This document shows, one piece after another, positions 1 through 7,881 of a DNA stretch of 35,191 nucleotides; the first letter of the stretch is position 1; every line of letters begins with the position of its first letter. The position numbers were made by a program, and so were the translations under genes. This stretch comes from Nitrospiraceae bacterium (lineage in GTDB: Bacteria; Nitrospirota; Thermodesulfovibrionia; UBA6902). The notes beneath the pieces are model-generated. The model was given only the letters and a program-made list of their open reading frames with translations, ran no database searches and was not told where the DNA came from. Location of the stretch: contig CP070788.1 of the NCBI GenBank assembly GCA_020346765.1, positions 2,638,162-2,673,352 of the forward strand. The letters run 5' to 3'.

Positions 1-118
1 CGCCGTCTTCTGCCTCCTCGATGTGTACGTATCCGATTTGCTTGAGCAGATTTTTCACAATTCGCCTCATTGTTGAAAAATCATCAACAACAAGCAGTTT
101 CATGTTCAGGTCAGACAT
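1..118 (-). CDS. cheY: CheY-type response regulator, N-terminal part (cut by window edge)
   Basis: The minus strand reads 39 codons starting [20 protein letters not shown] and continues off the left edge. This is the first beta strand and acidic pocket (DD at residues 12-13) of a receiver domain, and the [11 protein letters not shown] helix is very typical of true chemotaxis CheY. The phospho-accepting aspartate lies outside the window. In this family the phosphorylated protein binds FliM to switch flagellar rotation. The ATG overlaps the end of the upstream receiver gene by 8 bases, so the two are probably translationally coupled. Confidence 0.9.
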   Translation of the reverse strand, partial: MSDLNMKLLVVDDFSTMRRIVKNLLKQIGYVHIEEAEDG

Positions 119-506
119 GCTGCATTCCTCCTTTTGGTGATGTATCTTTGATGATTCTCAGTATATGTTGTTCGATTGTATCTGCCGTCACCGGTTTTAC
201 AAGAAAGCCCCTGGCCCCTGTTCTGAATGCCTCGTCCCGCTCCACCTCATCATTGTTGCTGGTGACCATGAGAACAGGTATCCCGGAAAGGCGGGAGTTG
301 CCCTGCAGGGTTTTAATCAGCTCAAGGCCGTCCATGTAGGGCATGTTCAGATCGGTCATGATCAGGTTGACGGTGGCTGACCCCAGTTTTTCAATCGCGT
401 CGAGTCCGTTTTCCGCAAAGACAACCGAATAACCCTTTGATGTGAGATAATGACCCAGAAGTTTTCTCGTGATCTGACAGTCGTCAACAATCATGATTTT
501 CAGCAT
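111..506 (-). CDS. Single-domain response regulator (CheY-like receiver)
   Basis: The 131-residue protein is one receiver domain with no output domain. The acidic pair is D8-D9, the likely phosphorylation site is D52 in [11 protein letters not shown], and the conserved T82 and K104 (VKPV) are in place. The start is supported by a GGAGG 7 bases upstream of the ATG. It lies between cheR and a second CheY in a minus-strand chemotaxis operon, so it probably takes phosphate from a CheA-type kinase outside the window. It could be a phosphate sink or an adaptation regulator rather than the switch-binding CheY, because the neighbouring cheY has the more classical N-terminus. Confidence 0.9.
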   Translation of the reverse strand: MLKIMIVDDCQITRKLLGHYLTSKGYSVVFAENGLDAIEKLGSATVNLIMTDLNMPYMDGLELIKTLQGNSRLSGIPVLMVTSNNDEVERDEAFRTGARGFLVKPVTADTIEQHILRIIKDTSPKGGMQHV

Positions 507-564
507 GTGTGCCCCTCCTCATGCAAAGGGGGATTGCCCGTTCCTGTGCCTGTCCCCGTTGTTG

Positions 565-1386
565 TCATCTCTGTACCTTCTGATAGGCGATAACCCTGTT
601 GATCACAACGGGCCTGAACGCCCGTGTGACGTTATGCAGGCTTTCTGAAGAGCCGATGATCAGGTATCCGCCAGGATTCAGATTGTCATAAAGGTTTGAA
701 ACTGCTCTTTGCTTGGACCTCGCGTCAAAGTAGATAAGCACATTCCGGCAGAGGATGATATCCATGCCCCGCAGCTGTTTCAGCTCCCTGTTGTCCATGA
801 GATTGGCCCTCATGAACCTCACCGATTTTCTTACCTCTTCGTTCAGAACATGGTCCTGTCCGCGTATCGAGAAGTACCTTTTCAGATGCTGCGGAGGCGC
901 ATTTCTTACTGAATAGGAACTAAAAATGGCCTTTTTGGCAGACTCCAGGACTCCCTGGCTCAGGTCAGAAGCGAACATCTGGATCCTTTTTGGCAGAGTG
1001 GGCTTCTCCATGAGCATGATGGAAATCGTATAGGGTTCTTCTCCCGTAGAGCAGGCGGCTGACCAGATTTTTACACTCTGCGCTGCATGCAAGCTCCGGA
1101 TGACTTCCGGAATGATCTCCTCGACGAGAACAGTCAGCTGATGGGGCTCCCTGTAGAAATACGTCTCGTTCGTGGTAACGGCGTCAAAGAGCCGGGACAG
1201 TTCGGTGCCGTTTGAGCTGTATTTGATGATCCTCAGGTATTCCTCGAAGCTGGTCAGGTTCTTTTCCTGAAGAACACGGGACAATCTGTTGTCGATTAGA
1301 TACTTTTTAGTATCTGCAATAAAGATACCGCTCTTTTCGTAGATATAGTCACGGATTTCACGGAAGGTGCTTTCTGACAGATGCAT
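565..1386 (-). CDS. cheR: Chemotaxis protein methyltransferase CheR
   Basis: The 273-residue product is a SAM-dependent glutamate methyltransferase that methylates chemoreceptors for adaptation. An N-terminal helical domain (about 1-75) is followed by the SAM-binding domain. CheR hallmarks are TNETYFYRE (72-80), SAACSTGEEPYT (109-120, SAM motif) and CRNVLIYFD (213-221). There is no C-terminal TPR extension and no receptor-tethering domain. I chose the ATG at 1386 because the longer open frame (to 1515) runs through the HEAT gene and its extra residues look non-coding. This ATG lies 2 bases past the HEAT gene stop and gives the normal family length. No cheB is in the window. Confidence 0.95.
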   Translation of the reverse strand: MHLSESTFREIRDYIYEKSGIFIADTKKYLIDNRLSRVLQEKNLTSFEEYLRIIKYSSNGTELSRLFDAVTTNETYFYREPHQLTVLVEEIIPEVIRSLHAAQSVKIWSAACSTGEEPYTISIMLMEKPTLPKRIQMFASDLSQGVLESAKKAIFSSYSVRNAPPQHLKRYFSIRGQDHVLNEEVRKSVRFMRANLMDNRELKQLRGMDIILCRNVLIYFDARSKQRAVSNLYDNLNPGGYLIIGSSESLHNVTRAFRPVVINRVIAYQKVQR

Positions 1387-1388
1387 AT

Positions 1389-2813
1389 TCAACGGACTGT
1401 CTCCGGGACGAGGTGCGCCATCCTCTTCTCTATCTGCCTGGCAAGTGGGTCCGTGCGTTGCCTGACGCGGAGGGCGAGCGATACAGGGTCGATATTCATG
1501 AGGGCCCTGATGCATTCATCGACCACGTCGCTGTACTGCTCATGTTCGAGCATTCCCATCAGAGGATTGAAGGCACGAGGGTGTCCTATTTTCCCGAGTG
1601 CGGTGGCAGCGGCTTTCCTTACGTGACTGTCACGATCGGCGACTGCCTCGATAAGCACAGACTCCGCTTCTTCGCTTCTGATTCTCCCCAGGGATTCAAT
1701 GCTTTTACGCCGGACGTCCCTGCAGTCCGTTTTGAGCATCCTGATCAGGTCGGGTACGGCATCTGGGCATTTCATGTCTCCCAGTAATTCTATGGCCAGG
1801 GTTTTCCCCCGGTACCGGATGCTGCGGTCACGGAGCAGGGCAATGAGCTGAGAGGAACAGTCCATTTTAAGTAACGCGGACCTTATCTCCATGGTTTTTT
1901 CCTCCGTGTCAGGGGATGAGGGGTCAAGGGATCCGGTCCTGTCTATTATCTTGTGCAGTGAAGCCGCGTCATTCAGTGCGGCAAGCCCCCTGACGCTGGC
2001 AATTACATCAGACCACTCATCGCTTACGAGCAGGTCAAGAAGTGCCTCCCTCACGCCCGGCAGTGGCGGCACAGAGCCCGCTGTTACCAGACTCTTGACA
2101 GTCATGACATGTTCCCGGCCTCCTGCCCGGGACAGATGCGCTACGAGGCCCCGGATTGCGCCGGGCGAAATGATATTGCCCAGGGCTTCCACAGCCGCTG
2201 ACCGGATTGTTCCCGACGGATTTCCGAGAAGCCTCACCAGGGGTTCCACGGCCCCTTCGTCTCCAAACTGCGCAAGCGCCTCCAGAGCTGAAAAACATAC
2301 CCACTCTTCATCATCGAGGGCCTTGATCAGGAGGGGGAGAGCCGCTTTGTATCTGACCTTGCCCAGTGCCCGCGCAGCAGCAGCTCTCACATTGGCGTTG
2401 CTGTCCTGTTCAAGAAGTTTCGCGACCATCCCGGGAAAACTGCAGGAGCCCGCATCGTGAATGAGGTTCAGGGCGTACTGCCGTACTTCATCATCCCTGT
2501 CTTGGAGGAGCGATTCGAGTAACGGCGTGGCAGTGACGCCCATTTCTCTGAGGATCGCCATGGCAGTGTTACGCAGGAATGTGCTGGCCCGGAGAAGGGG
2601 AAGAAGCATGTAGGCGGCAGCTTCACTTTTTATGCTCATGAGAGACTGCATTGCAGCATCCTGTACCCCGAGGTTTTCGTCCTTCAGTGCCTTGACTAGC
2701 GGGTAGACCGCACGGTCGTCACTTCCGGCAAGGGCTTCTGCTGCAGCGCGTCTCTTGACGGCATCGCCGCTCTGTATGTCCTTCAGCAGTTTGTTCAGCC
2801 GTGCTATATGCAA
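1389..2813 (-). CDS. HEAT-repeat protein in the chemotaxis operon
   Basis: The 474-residue protein consists almost entirely of about a dozen HEAT/PBS-lyase-type helical repeats of roughly 31 residues. Examples are the repeats ending in RAAAARALGKV, RSAAVEALGNI and RKAAATALGKI. No catalytic residues, signal peptide or membrane segment are visible. Such alpha-solenoids usually act as protein-binding scaffolds; the partner here is unknown. The start appears to be TTG: no in-frame ATG lies near the beginning of the repeats, and no clear Shine-Dalgarno precedes it. An 8-bp perfect inverted repeat lies 20 bases upstream. It sits between a diguanylate cyclase and cheR, so it may scaffold signalling proteins, which is inference. 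Confidence 0.85.
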   Translation of the reverse strand: MHIARLNKLLKDIQSGDAVKRRAAAEALAGSDDRAVYPLVKALKDENLGVQDAAMQSLMSIKSEAAAYMLLPLLRASTFLRNTAMAILREMGVTATPLLESLLQDRDDEVRQYALNLIHDAGSCSFPGMVAKLLEQDSNANVRAAAARALGKVRYKAALPLLIKALDDEEWVCFSALEALAQFGDEGAVEPLVRLLGNPSGTIRSAAVEALGNIISPGAIRGLVAHLSRAGGREHVMTVKSLVTAGSVPPLPGVREALLDLLVSDEWSDVIASVRGLAALNDAASLHKIIDRTGSLDPSSPDTEEKTMEIRSALLKMDCSSQLIALLRDRSIRYRGKTLAIELLGDMKCPDAVPDLIRMLKTDCRDVRRKSIESLGRIRSEEAESVLIEAVADRDSHVRKAAATALGKIGHPRAFNPLMGMLEHEQYSDVVDECIRALMNIDPVSLALRVRQRTDPLARQIEKRMAHLVPETVR

Positions 2814-2832
2814 TGTTGTCTCGAAGCATGAA

Positions 2833-2853
2833 GAACACAGATTTCCTGTGTTC
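2833..2853 (-). repeat. Perfect inverted repeat before the HEAT-repeat gene
   Basis: GAACACAG and CTGTGTTC form an 8-bp perfect stem around a 5-base loop. On the minus strand it lies 20 bases before the TTG start of the HEAT-repeat gene. No run of T follows, so it does not look like an intrinsic terminator. It could be an operator or an RNA hairpin affecting initiation at the unusual start codon. Confidence 0.5.
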
Positions 2854-3010
2854 AGTGATACACAAAATCAGCCTGTGTCAGACAGACCTTGTGATGAAAA
2901 ATCCCGTGATCTCCTATGCATGGATATCGGAACATAGGGAAATCTTCTTTAACTCACAACGGGCCATCCAGGCAGGCGGCGGGGGGCCAGGCAATCGGAA
3001 TGGGAAAAAG

Positions 3011-4288
3011 TCAGGCAGGCAGGTCCGCCGGTATGTCATCTTCGCAGCGGACCCTGTTGCGGCCCGACCGTTTTGCAAGGTAAAGGGCTGCGTCCGCACG
3101 TTCAAATACGCTCGCGCTGCTGTCCCCTCCTCTGAACAGGCTGACGCCGATGCTGATGGTGAGGGGTATTTTCAGGTCTTTGTAGGCGAAGATGGCCGAT
3201 GCAATGTAGGAGCGGATACCTTCAGCGGTACGAAGGGCGCCTTGCATATCAGTGTGCGGCATGATTATAGCAAACTCTTCACCGCCGTACCGCGCCACAA
3301 AGTCATTAATCCTCAGCCGCTCCCTGATCAGGGATGCAAGCTTCTTCAGGGCAAGGTCCCCGATCTTGTGGCCGTAGGTGTCATTGATTTTTTTAAAATA
3401 ATCGATATCGCAGACCATGAGCGACGCAGTGATGCCGTAGCGCTTGACATGGGCCAGCGTCTCAGTCATCCTCAGGTCGTAGGCCCTTCTGTTGTAGAGG
3501 CCCGTGAGGTAGTCATGGACCGACTGGAACTCTATTTCTTCCGATCTCTTCCTCATTGCATCGGCCTCTTTTTTTATTTCCGTCATGCGCCGGGTCATAT
3601 CCTCAAGGTTTTTTTCGGTCTCCCTGAACTGCTCCCTGTCCTTTTCCCGCTTCATATCAATGCCTTTTTTGATATTCTCAATCGTGCTCATAACCGCCAT
3701 TTTCACGGCATTAAAGTCCTCAGACACGGTTATGTTGTCCTTGATGCAGGCCATGTTGTGGGAAATATTTTCTTCGAAATCTCTGTCATCCTGGAACTTC
3801 TGCTGATTAAGGGACATTTCGGAAAGGATATGCCTCTCCGTTTCCGTCAGATAACTCATGGTCTGCTTGGTAAACTCCTCCAGTTCACTGTTCCTCTTTT
3901 TCTCCCTGTTCAGGTAGTCTTTGATGACCTGGAACGGCAGTTCAATCCACTCGCGGAAATCCTGGCGTTCTGGATTAAAGTGCAGGCCCGAGCCTGATCT
4001 GCCCTGGGTCTCCGAAAGGGATTCCGGGACAATCTCAACCAGTTTTTTGACGATTATTGCTGAAACCACGGACAACCTCTCAGGTGACGGGCATGAGGAT
4101 CTGATTTCGTTTATGATGCGTATGATGGCATCACAGGAGGTCATCTTTTCTGTCAGGGTATGACTGTCTATCTGCTTCCTGCTTTCCCGGTGGAGTTCTT
4201 TGAGGATGCCAAGGACTGCTTCCGCAATACCCCGGATCTCAAGAAATATCCTTTCAGGGTCAGAACCGCCTGAAACCCCGACGTTCAA
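3011..4288 (-). CDS. Diguanylate cyclase (GGDEF domain) with long helical N-terminus
   Basis: The 425-residue protein makes cyclic di-GMP from two GTP. The C-terminal GGDEF domain (about 255-415) starts with HDYLTGLYNRRAYD, has the metal-binding segment CDIDYFKKINDTYGH, and carries an intact GGEEF active site at 335-339. RIND at 326-329, five residues before it, is an RxxD product-inhibition site. The N-terminal 250 residues are helical and charged, with probable coiled coil at 210-255, and match no sensor domain I can name. There is no membrane segment. The TTG at 4288 is preferred over the TTG at 4294, because a GGAGG ends 7 bases before the former and directly abuts the latter. It is the first gene of the minus-strand chemotaxis operon. 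Confidence 0.93.
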   Translation of the reverse strand: MNVGVSGGSDPERIFLEIRGIAEAVLGILKELHRESRKQIDSHTLTEKMTSCDAIIRIINEIRSSCPSPERLSVVSAIIVKKLVEIVPESLSETQGRSGSGLHFNPERQDFREWIELPFQVIKDYLNREKKRNSELEEFTKQTMSYLTETERHILSEMSLNQQKFQDDRDFEENISHNMACIKDNITVSEDFNAVKMAVMSTIENIKKGIDMKREKDREQFRETEKNLEDMTRRMTEIKKEADAMRKRSEEIEFQSVHDYLTGLYNRRAYDLRMTETLAHVKRYGITASLMVCDIDYFKKINDTYGHKIGDLALKKLASLIRERLRINDFVARYGGEEFAIIMPHTDMQGALRTAEGIRSYIASAIFAYKDLKIPLTISIGVSLFRGGDSSASVFERADAALYLAKRSGRNRVRCEDDIPADLPA

Positions 4289-4606
4289 GAGCAAACCTCC
4301 TTCCGGCTGGCTGGTGATTCAGGAGTGCACAGGGCCGCTCCTCCTATTACTCCCTTGTTCCCATCGGTATTTTATTGCATTTCTTGAGTGGACAGGCAGT
4401 TTCAGAAATGCCAGCCTCTTTGATGCCTGAGACAATAATCTATCTCAAAGTCATATATTTGACGCCATGGCTTGCAAATTAAATGAATAGAAACAAGAGG
4501 TTTTATTGGGCATGGTATTTGTATAGTAATGAGCAATTCAATACGGCTGAAAGGAGATGCCGGAATAGAGAACCGGGAATACCATGATGAACGGAGGAAG
4601 CTCATA
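4289..4606. promoter_or_regulatory. Divergent intergenic region between chemotaxis and fliL operons
   Basis: This 318-base stretch holds no credible gene. It must contain the promoters of two divergent operons: the cyclase-HEAT-cheR genes leftwards and fliL onwards to the right. Visible contents are the cyclase ribosome binding site (4296-4300, minus strand), a weak sigma-54-like site for fliL (4508-4523) and the fliL ribosome binding site (GGAGG at 4593-4597). I found no convincing promoter for the minus-strand operon. Confidence 0.5.
4508..4523 (+). promoter_or_regulatory. Weak sigma-54-like promoter upstream of fliL
   Basis: GGGCATGGTATTTGTA matches 13 of 16 positions of the -24/-12 consensus (TGGCACGRNNNTTGCW), with GG and the TTG trio at the right spacing but GT in place of GC at -12. 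The expected transcript would start near 4534, giving a 5' leader of about 73 bases before fliL. Three stronger sigma-54 sites elsewhere in the window make it more plausible. Confidence 0.4.
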
Positions 4607-5092
4607 ATGGCCGAAGAAAAAGATGATCTGCAGGAGGATTTAAACCGGGCTCCCAAAATGGGAGGAAAGGCCCTGATCATAATCATTGCCGCTGCCGTGA
4701 TTGTTCTCGGTGCCGGAGGATTTGCGGGATACAAGCTGATGGCGGGCAAGCCCGGGGGGGAAGAAAAGGCGGATGTAAAGAAAGAGGAGAAAACGTCCAT
4801 GGTTGCCCTCGACCCTTTTGTGCTCAACCTTGCTGACCACGGCAGATATCTCAAGGTGACCATCCAGTTTGAAATTTCCGATCTCTCGTCTATCGAGCAG
4901 GTCAAGAGCAGGACTCCCCAGCTTCGCGACACTATTATCACGCTTGTGAGCAGCAAGACGCTGAGCTCCATAGCAAGCCCCGAGGGCAAGTTTCAGCTGA
5001 AGGATGAAGTGCTCTTCAGGGCAAACCAGGTAATGGGTCTTGAAAAAGACATTTTCAGAAACCTCTATTTCACTGAATTTGTAATGCAATGA
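4607..5092 (+). CDS. fliL: Flagellar basal-body-associated protein FliL
   Basis: The 161-residue inner-membrane protein has a short cytoplasmic N-terminus, one transmembrane segment (about 22-41, KALIIIIAAAVIVLGAGG) and a charged linker. The periplasmic FliL domain (about 63-161) begins with the typical LDPFVLNLAD. FliL rings surround stator units and support torque. I chose the ATG at 4607, preceded by GGAGG 9 bases upstream; the longer frame from 4529 adds 26 residues without family similarity. It opens the fliLMNOPQR operon, and its stop overlaps the fliM start (ATGA). Confidence 0.95.
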   Translation: MAEEKDDLQEDLNRAPKMGGKALIIIIAAAVIVLGAGGFAGYKLMAGKPGGEEKADVKKEEKTSMVALDPFVLNLADHGRYLKVTIQFEISDLSSIEQVKSRTPQLRDTIITLVSSKTLSSIASPEGKFQLKDEVLFRANQVMGLEKDIFRNLYFTEFVMQ

Positions 5093-6063
5093 GCGACAAG
5101 ATACTTTCACAGGATGAGGTTGATGCCCTTCTGAAAGGTGTTGCCTCCGGCGAAATTGACACAGATGACGCCCGGGACAAGATTCTCGCAGGGGTCAGGT
5201 CTTACGATTTTACCAACCAGGAGAGGATCATCAGAGGCAGGATGCCGGGGCTTGAGATGGCAAACGAAACCTTTACTCGGATGTTCAGGGGCTCTGTATC
5301 CAATCTTATCATGAAGTTTGTCGACATAAGCGTCCAGAATATGGACACCATCAAGTTCGGTGATTTTATAAAAGCCATTCCCGTCCCATCAAGTATCAAT
5401 GTATTCAAGATGGAGCCCCTCAAGGGCTACTCACTCCTTGTGCTGGAAGCCCCCCTTGTGTTCGCCTTTATTGAGTTTTTTTTCGGCGGTGCGAACGCCC
5501 AGAACATCAAGTCCGAGGGACGATCCTTCACGCATATTGAACAGAGGGTGATCCAGCGGGTGGTAAATATGGCGTTGTCGGACATGAAAAAGTCCTGGGC
5601 CAGCATTTCTCCCATCGAGGCGGAATATGTCAGTTCGGAGATCAATCCCCAGTTTGTTACGATCGTGACTCCCGCGGAAATTGTTATTAATATTGAGATC
5701 CTCATAGAAATAGAAGATTTTGCTGGCAGGATGTTTTTCTGCATCCCCTATTCACTCATTGAACCGGTCAGGGAGAAGCTCTACTCAGGAATACGGGGAG
5801 ATAATGTTGAGACAGACCAGCGGTGGACGAATGTGATGAAAAAGCTCCTCAACGATACGCCTGTGGAGGTTTCTGTTGAACTGGGGCGGCTCATGCTGAC
5901 TTTTGCCGACGTTATGAAATTCGAGGTGGGCAGCGTCCTGAACATGGGCAAGTCTGCGTCCAGCGAACTGGAGATAAAGGTTGAAGGGCATTCCAAGTTC
6001 AAGGGTGTACCGGGATACTGCGGGGGGGCCCAGGCAATCAAATTGACAGGAGTTGCAGATTAG
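5089..6063 (+). CDS. fliM: Flagellar motor switch protein FliM
   Basis: The 324-residue C-ring subunit binds CheY-P and sets rotation direction. The N-terminal CheY-binding motif ILSQDEVDALLKGV is at 5-18, followed by the CheC-like middle domain containing FFGGANAQ (131-138, the GGxx segment that contacts FliG). The C-terminal SpoA domain (about 245-315) packs with FliN. Length and all landmarks are normal. It overlaps fliL by 4 bases and lies 11 bases before fliN. Its partner cheY is at the left end of the window. Confidence 0.98.
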   Translation: MSDKILSQDEVDALLKGVASGEIDTDDARDKILAGVRSYDFTNQERIIRGRMPGLEMANETFTRMFRGSVSNLIMKFVDISVQNMDTIKFGDFIKAIPVPSSINVFKMEPLKGYSLLVLEAPLVFAFIEFFFGGANAQNIKSEGRSFTHIEQRVIQRVVNMALSDMKKSWASISPIEAEYVSSEINPQFVTIVTPAEIVINIEILIEIEDFAGRMFFCIPYSLIEPVREKLYSGIRGDNVETDQRWTNVMKKLLNDTPVEVSVELGRLMLTFADVMKFEVGSVLNMGKSASSELEIKVEGHSKFKGVPGYCGGAQAIKLTGVAD

Positions 6064-6074
6064 AGGAGCACTCA

Positions 6075-6452
6075 ATGGAGGGTACTATGGAAGACCAGAA
6101 ATCGGATAACAAGGAGAACGGCAAGGCGAAGGGCACTGCGGTGAAGGATCATGAGTTTGCTGACCTGAATAATGAAAGCAGTCATGCCACACAGAGAGAC
6201 ATCGAATTTCTTCTGGACATCCCGGTTGAGATAACAGTCCAGCTTGGCAGGGCCAAGATGCTGATAAAGGAACTCCTGCAGCTTGGTCAGGGCTCTGTTG
6301 TTGAGCTGGAAAAGCTGGCCGGCGAACCCATGGAAATCCTGGCAAACAATCGTCTCATAGCGCGGGGAGAGGTGGTTGTGGTCAATGAGAAGTTCGGTGT
6401 CAGGCTGACGGACATCATGAGTCCCTCGGAAAGGTTGACACAGCTGAAATGA
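6075..6452 (+). CDS. fliN: Flagellar motor switch protein FliN
   Basis: The 125-residue protein has a hydrophilic, charged N-terminus of about 40 residues and a SpoA domain (about 45-122) with IPVEITVQLGRAKMLIKEL and the C-terminal FGVRLTDIMS typical of FliN. FliN forms the base of the C-ring and also recruits export cargo complexes. GAGGAG lies 6 bases before the ATG at 6075; a second ATG at 6087 also has a nearby GGAGGG, so the first four residues are less certain. The stop overlaps the fliO start (ATGA). Confidence 0.97.
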   Translation: MEGTMEDQKSDNKENGKAKGTAVKDHEFADLNNESSHATQRDIEFLLDIPVEITVQLGRAKMLIKELLQLGQGSVVELEKLAGEPMEILANNRLIARGEVVVVNEKFGVRLTDIMSPSERLTQLK

Positions 6453-6760
6453 CAGGCGCTTATCTGCAGGCAGCAGCAGCCCTTGCCATTGTGATCCTCC
6501 TGATCGCCGGGATTGGCCATGTACTGAAAAAGAAGCAGAACAGGTCAGGACTCATGAAAGTGGTCGGCTATCACCCCTTCGGTCCCCGGAAAGGCGTAGC
6601 TGCCATGAAAATCGGAAAGGAAATCCTGATCCTGGGTGTGAGCCAGAACGACATGAGGTTGCTGAAGTCGTTCAGGGAGGACGAGGTTGAACTGGAGGAT
6701 TCCACCGGGTTTCCGGGGAAATTTCAGGGTCTGCTGGGTGCTGGTTCACAAAAGAACTGA
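6449..6760 (+). CDS. fliO: Flagellar export apparatus assembly protein FliO
   Basis: The 103-residue protein has one N-terminal transmembrane segment (about 5-25) and a small cytoplasmic domain with VVGYHPFGPRKGVAAMKIGKEILILGV, the pattern of FliO. FliO is a short-lived scaffold that promotes assembly of the FliP pore. Family sequences diverge strongly, so the position between fliN and fliP adds much of the confidence. The start overlaps the fliN stop (ATGA), and fliP starts 2 bases after its stop. Confidence 0.93.
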   Translation: MTGAYLQAAAALAIVILLIAGIGHVLKKKQNRSGLMKVVGYHPFGPRKGVAAMKIGKEILILGVSQNDMRLLKSFREDEVELEDSTGFPGKFQGLLGAGSQKN

Positions 6761-6762
6761 TC

Positions 6763-7527
6763 ATGAAAGAACTAAGGAATAACAACGCCGGTCGTTATCT
6801 GCAAAGAAAAGGCACGGGGCGCATTATCGCGGCGTCAGCAGCATTCATTGCTGTCACGGCAGCGATGATAACACCGGCACATGCCATTGACCTGAAAGAT
6901 ATCAACAACCCCCTGATCGAGACGTTTCTTATCATCAGCTTTCTCTCGTTCCTGCCGGCCGTCCTCATCATGCTGACTTCCTTTACGAGAATTGTGGTTA
7001 TCCTTTCTTTTTTGCGCCATGCCTTCGGCGGTCAGAGTGTGCCGCCAAATCCCGTGGTGATAGGGCTTTCCCTGTTTCTTACCTTTTTTATCATGTCTCC
7101 GACGATTACCGTAATCAATGAGAAGGCCGTTGCGCCGTATCTGCAGGACGACGTGTCTCTGGGCGAGGCCATTGAAAAGGCCGTACCGCCGCTGAGGACG
7201 TTCATGCTGAAACAGACGCGTCAGAAGGATATTGCCCTGTTTACCGGGCTATCGAGACAGAGCACCCCGGAAAAGGCTGAAGACGTGTCCATGGCCGTCC
7301 TGATTCCGGCCTTTGCCATCAGCGAACTGAAGACGTCCTTTGAAATAGGGTTTCTCCTGTTCCTGCCTTTTCTGATTGTTGACATGGTCATCGCGAGCAT
7401 ACTGCTGAGCATGGGAATGATGATGCTGCCGCCTGTCATGATATCACTGCCCTTTAAATTGCTGCTTTTTGTCCTTGTGGACGGGTGGAGCCTGGTCATC
7501 GGGTCCATGATGAGGAGCTTTCAATGA
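6763..7527 (+). CDS. fliP: Flagellar export gate protein FliP
   Basis: The 254-residue integral membrane protein has an N-terminal signal-like segment (about 20-41, ending near AHA) and four further hydrophobic segments. FliP family landmarks are TSFTRIVVILSFLRHAFG and the C-terminal LPFKLLLFVLVDGW. Five FliP subunits, with FliQ and FliR, form the entry pore of the flagellar type III export system. Length is normal for the long, signal-peptide-bearing form. It overlaps fliQ by 4 bases. Confidence 0.98.
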   Translation: MKELRNNNAGRYLQRKGTGRIIAASAAFIAVTAAMITPAHAIDLKDINNPLIETFLIISFLSFLPAVLIMLTSFTRIVVILSFLRHAFGGQSVPPNPVVIGLSLFLTFFIMSPTITVINEKAVAPYLQDDVSLGEAIEKAVPPLRTFMLKQTRQKDIALFTGLSRQSTPEKAEDVSMAVLIPAFAISELKTSFEIGFLLFLPFLIVDMVIASILLSMGMMMLPPVMISLPFKLLLFVLVDGWSLVIGSMMRSFQ

Positions 7528-7793
7528 CACTTGAGACAATCAACGGGATTTCCGCGGAGATGTTCAAGACCATACTCTATGTGGCCGGGCCGCCTCTTAT
7601 TGCCGGACTTGTGGTGGGGCTGCTCATCGGGTTTTTTCAGACAATAACGCAGATACAGGAATTCACTTTGACATTCGTGCCTAAAATGCTCGTCGTATTT
7701 ACCTGTCTTTTTATCCTCATGCCATGGATGTCAGAAAAGCTGATAACGTTTACGACAAACCTGATTTCGCAGATACCTTCCTATATACGGTGA
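7524..7793 (+). CDS. fliQ: Flagellar export gate protein FliQ
   Basis: The 89-residue protein is two hydrophobic hairpin helices separated by a short polar turn, with the family motif GFFQTITQIQEFTLTFVPKM. FliQ subunits wrap the FliP-FliR pore. The ATG at 7524 fits the normal size, overlaps the fliP stop in an ATGA arrangement, and has GAGGAG upstream. The longer frame from 7485 would overlap fliP with unrelated residues. An 88-base gap separates it from fliR. Confidence 0.97.
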   Translation: MTLETINGISAEMFKTILYVAGPPLIAGLVVGLLIGFFQTITQIQEFTLTFVPKMLVVFTCLFILMPWMSEKLITFTTNLISQIPSYIR

Positions 7794-7881
7794 AGGGCGC
7801 GGGTGCCTTCGGGAAGTGTCTGCCAGGCAGCGGCAGAAAGGCCATAAGTATGACGTGCATCAACGAGGCAAGGAGAACGTA

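Noticed and set aside
2080-2760. HEAT gene repeats considered as a DNA repeat array
   Set aside because: The repetition is at protein level only (31-residue helical repeats); the nucleotide copies are too diverged for a DNA repeat or CRISPR.
2801-3997. 398-codon open frame on the plus strand
   Set aside because: It lies antisense to the GGDEF gene and HEAT gene upstream region; the minus-strand product has clear catalytic motifs, while the plus-strand translation has no recognisable domain.
4445-4472. CAAAGTC...GCCATGG as a sigma-28 promoter for fliL
   Set aside because: Spacing is short by one base and the -10 half has several mismatches, unlike the clear sites at 19519 and 23878.
4402-4989. 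195-codon minus-strand open frame opposite fliL
   Set aside because: FliL on the plus strand is clear; this frame is serine/arginine-rich shadow translation.
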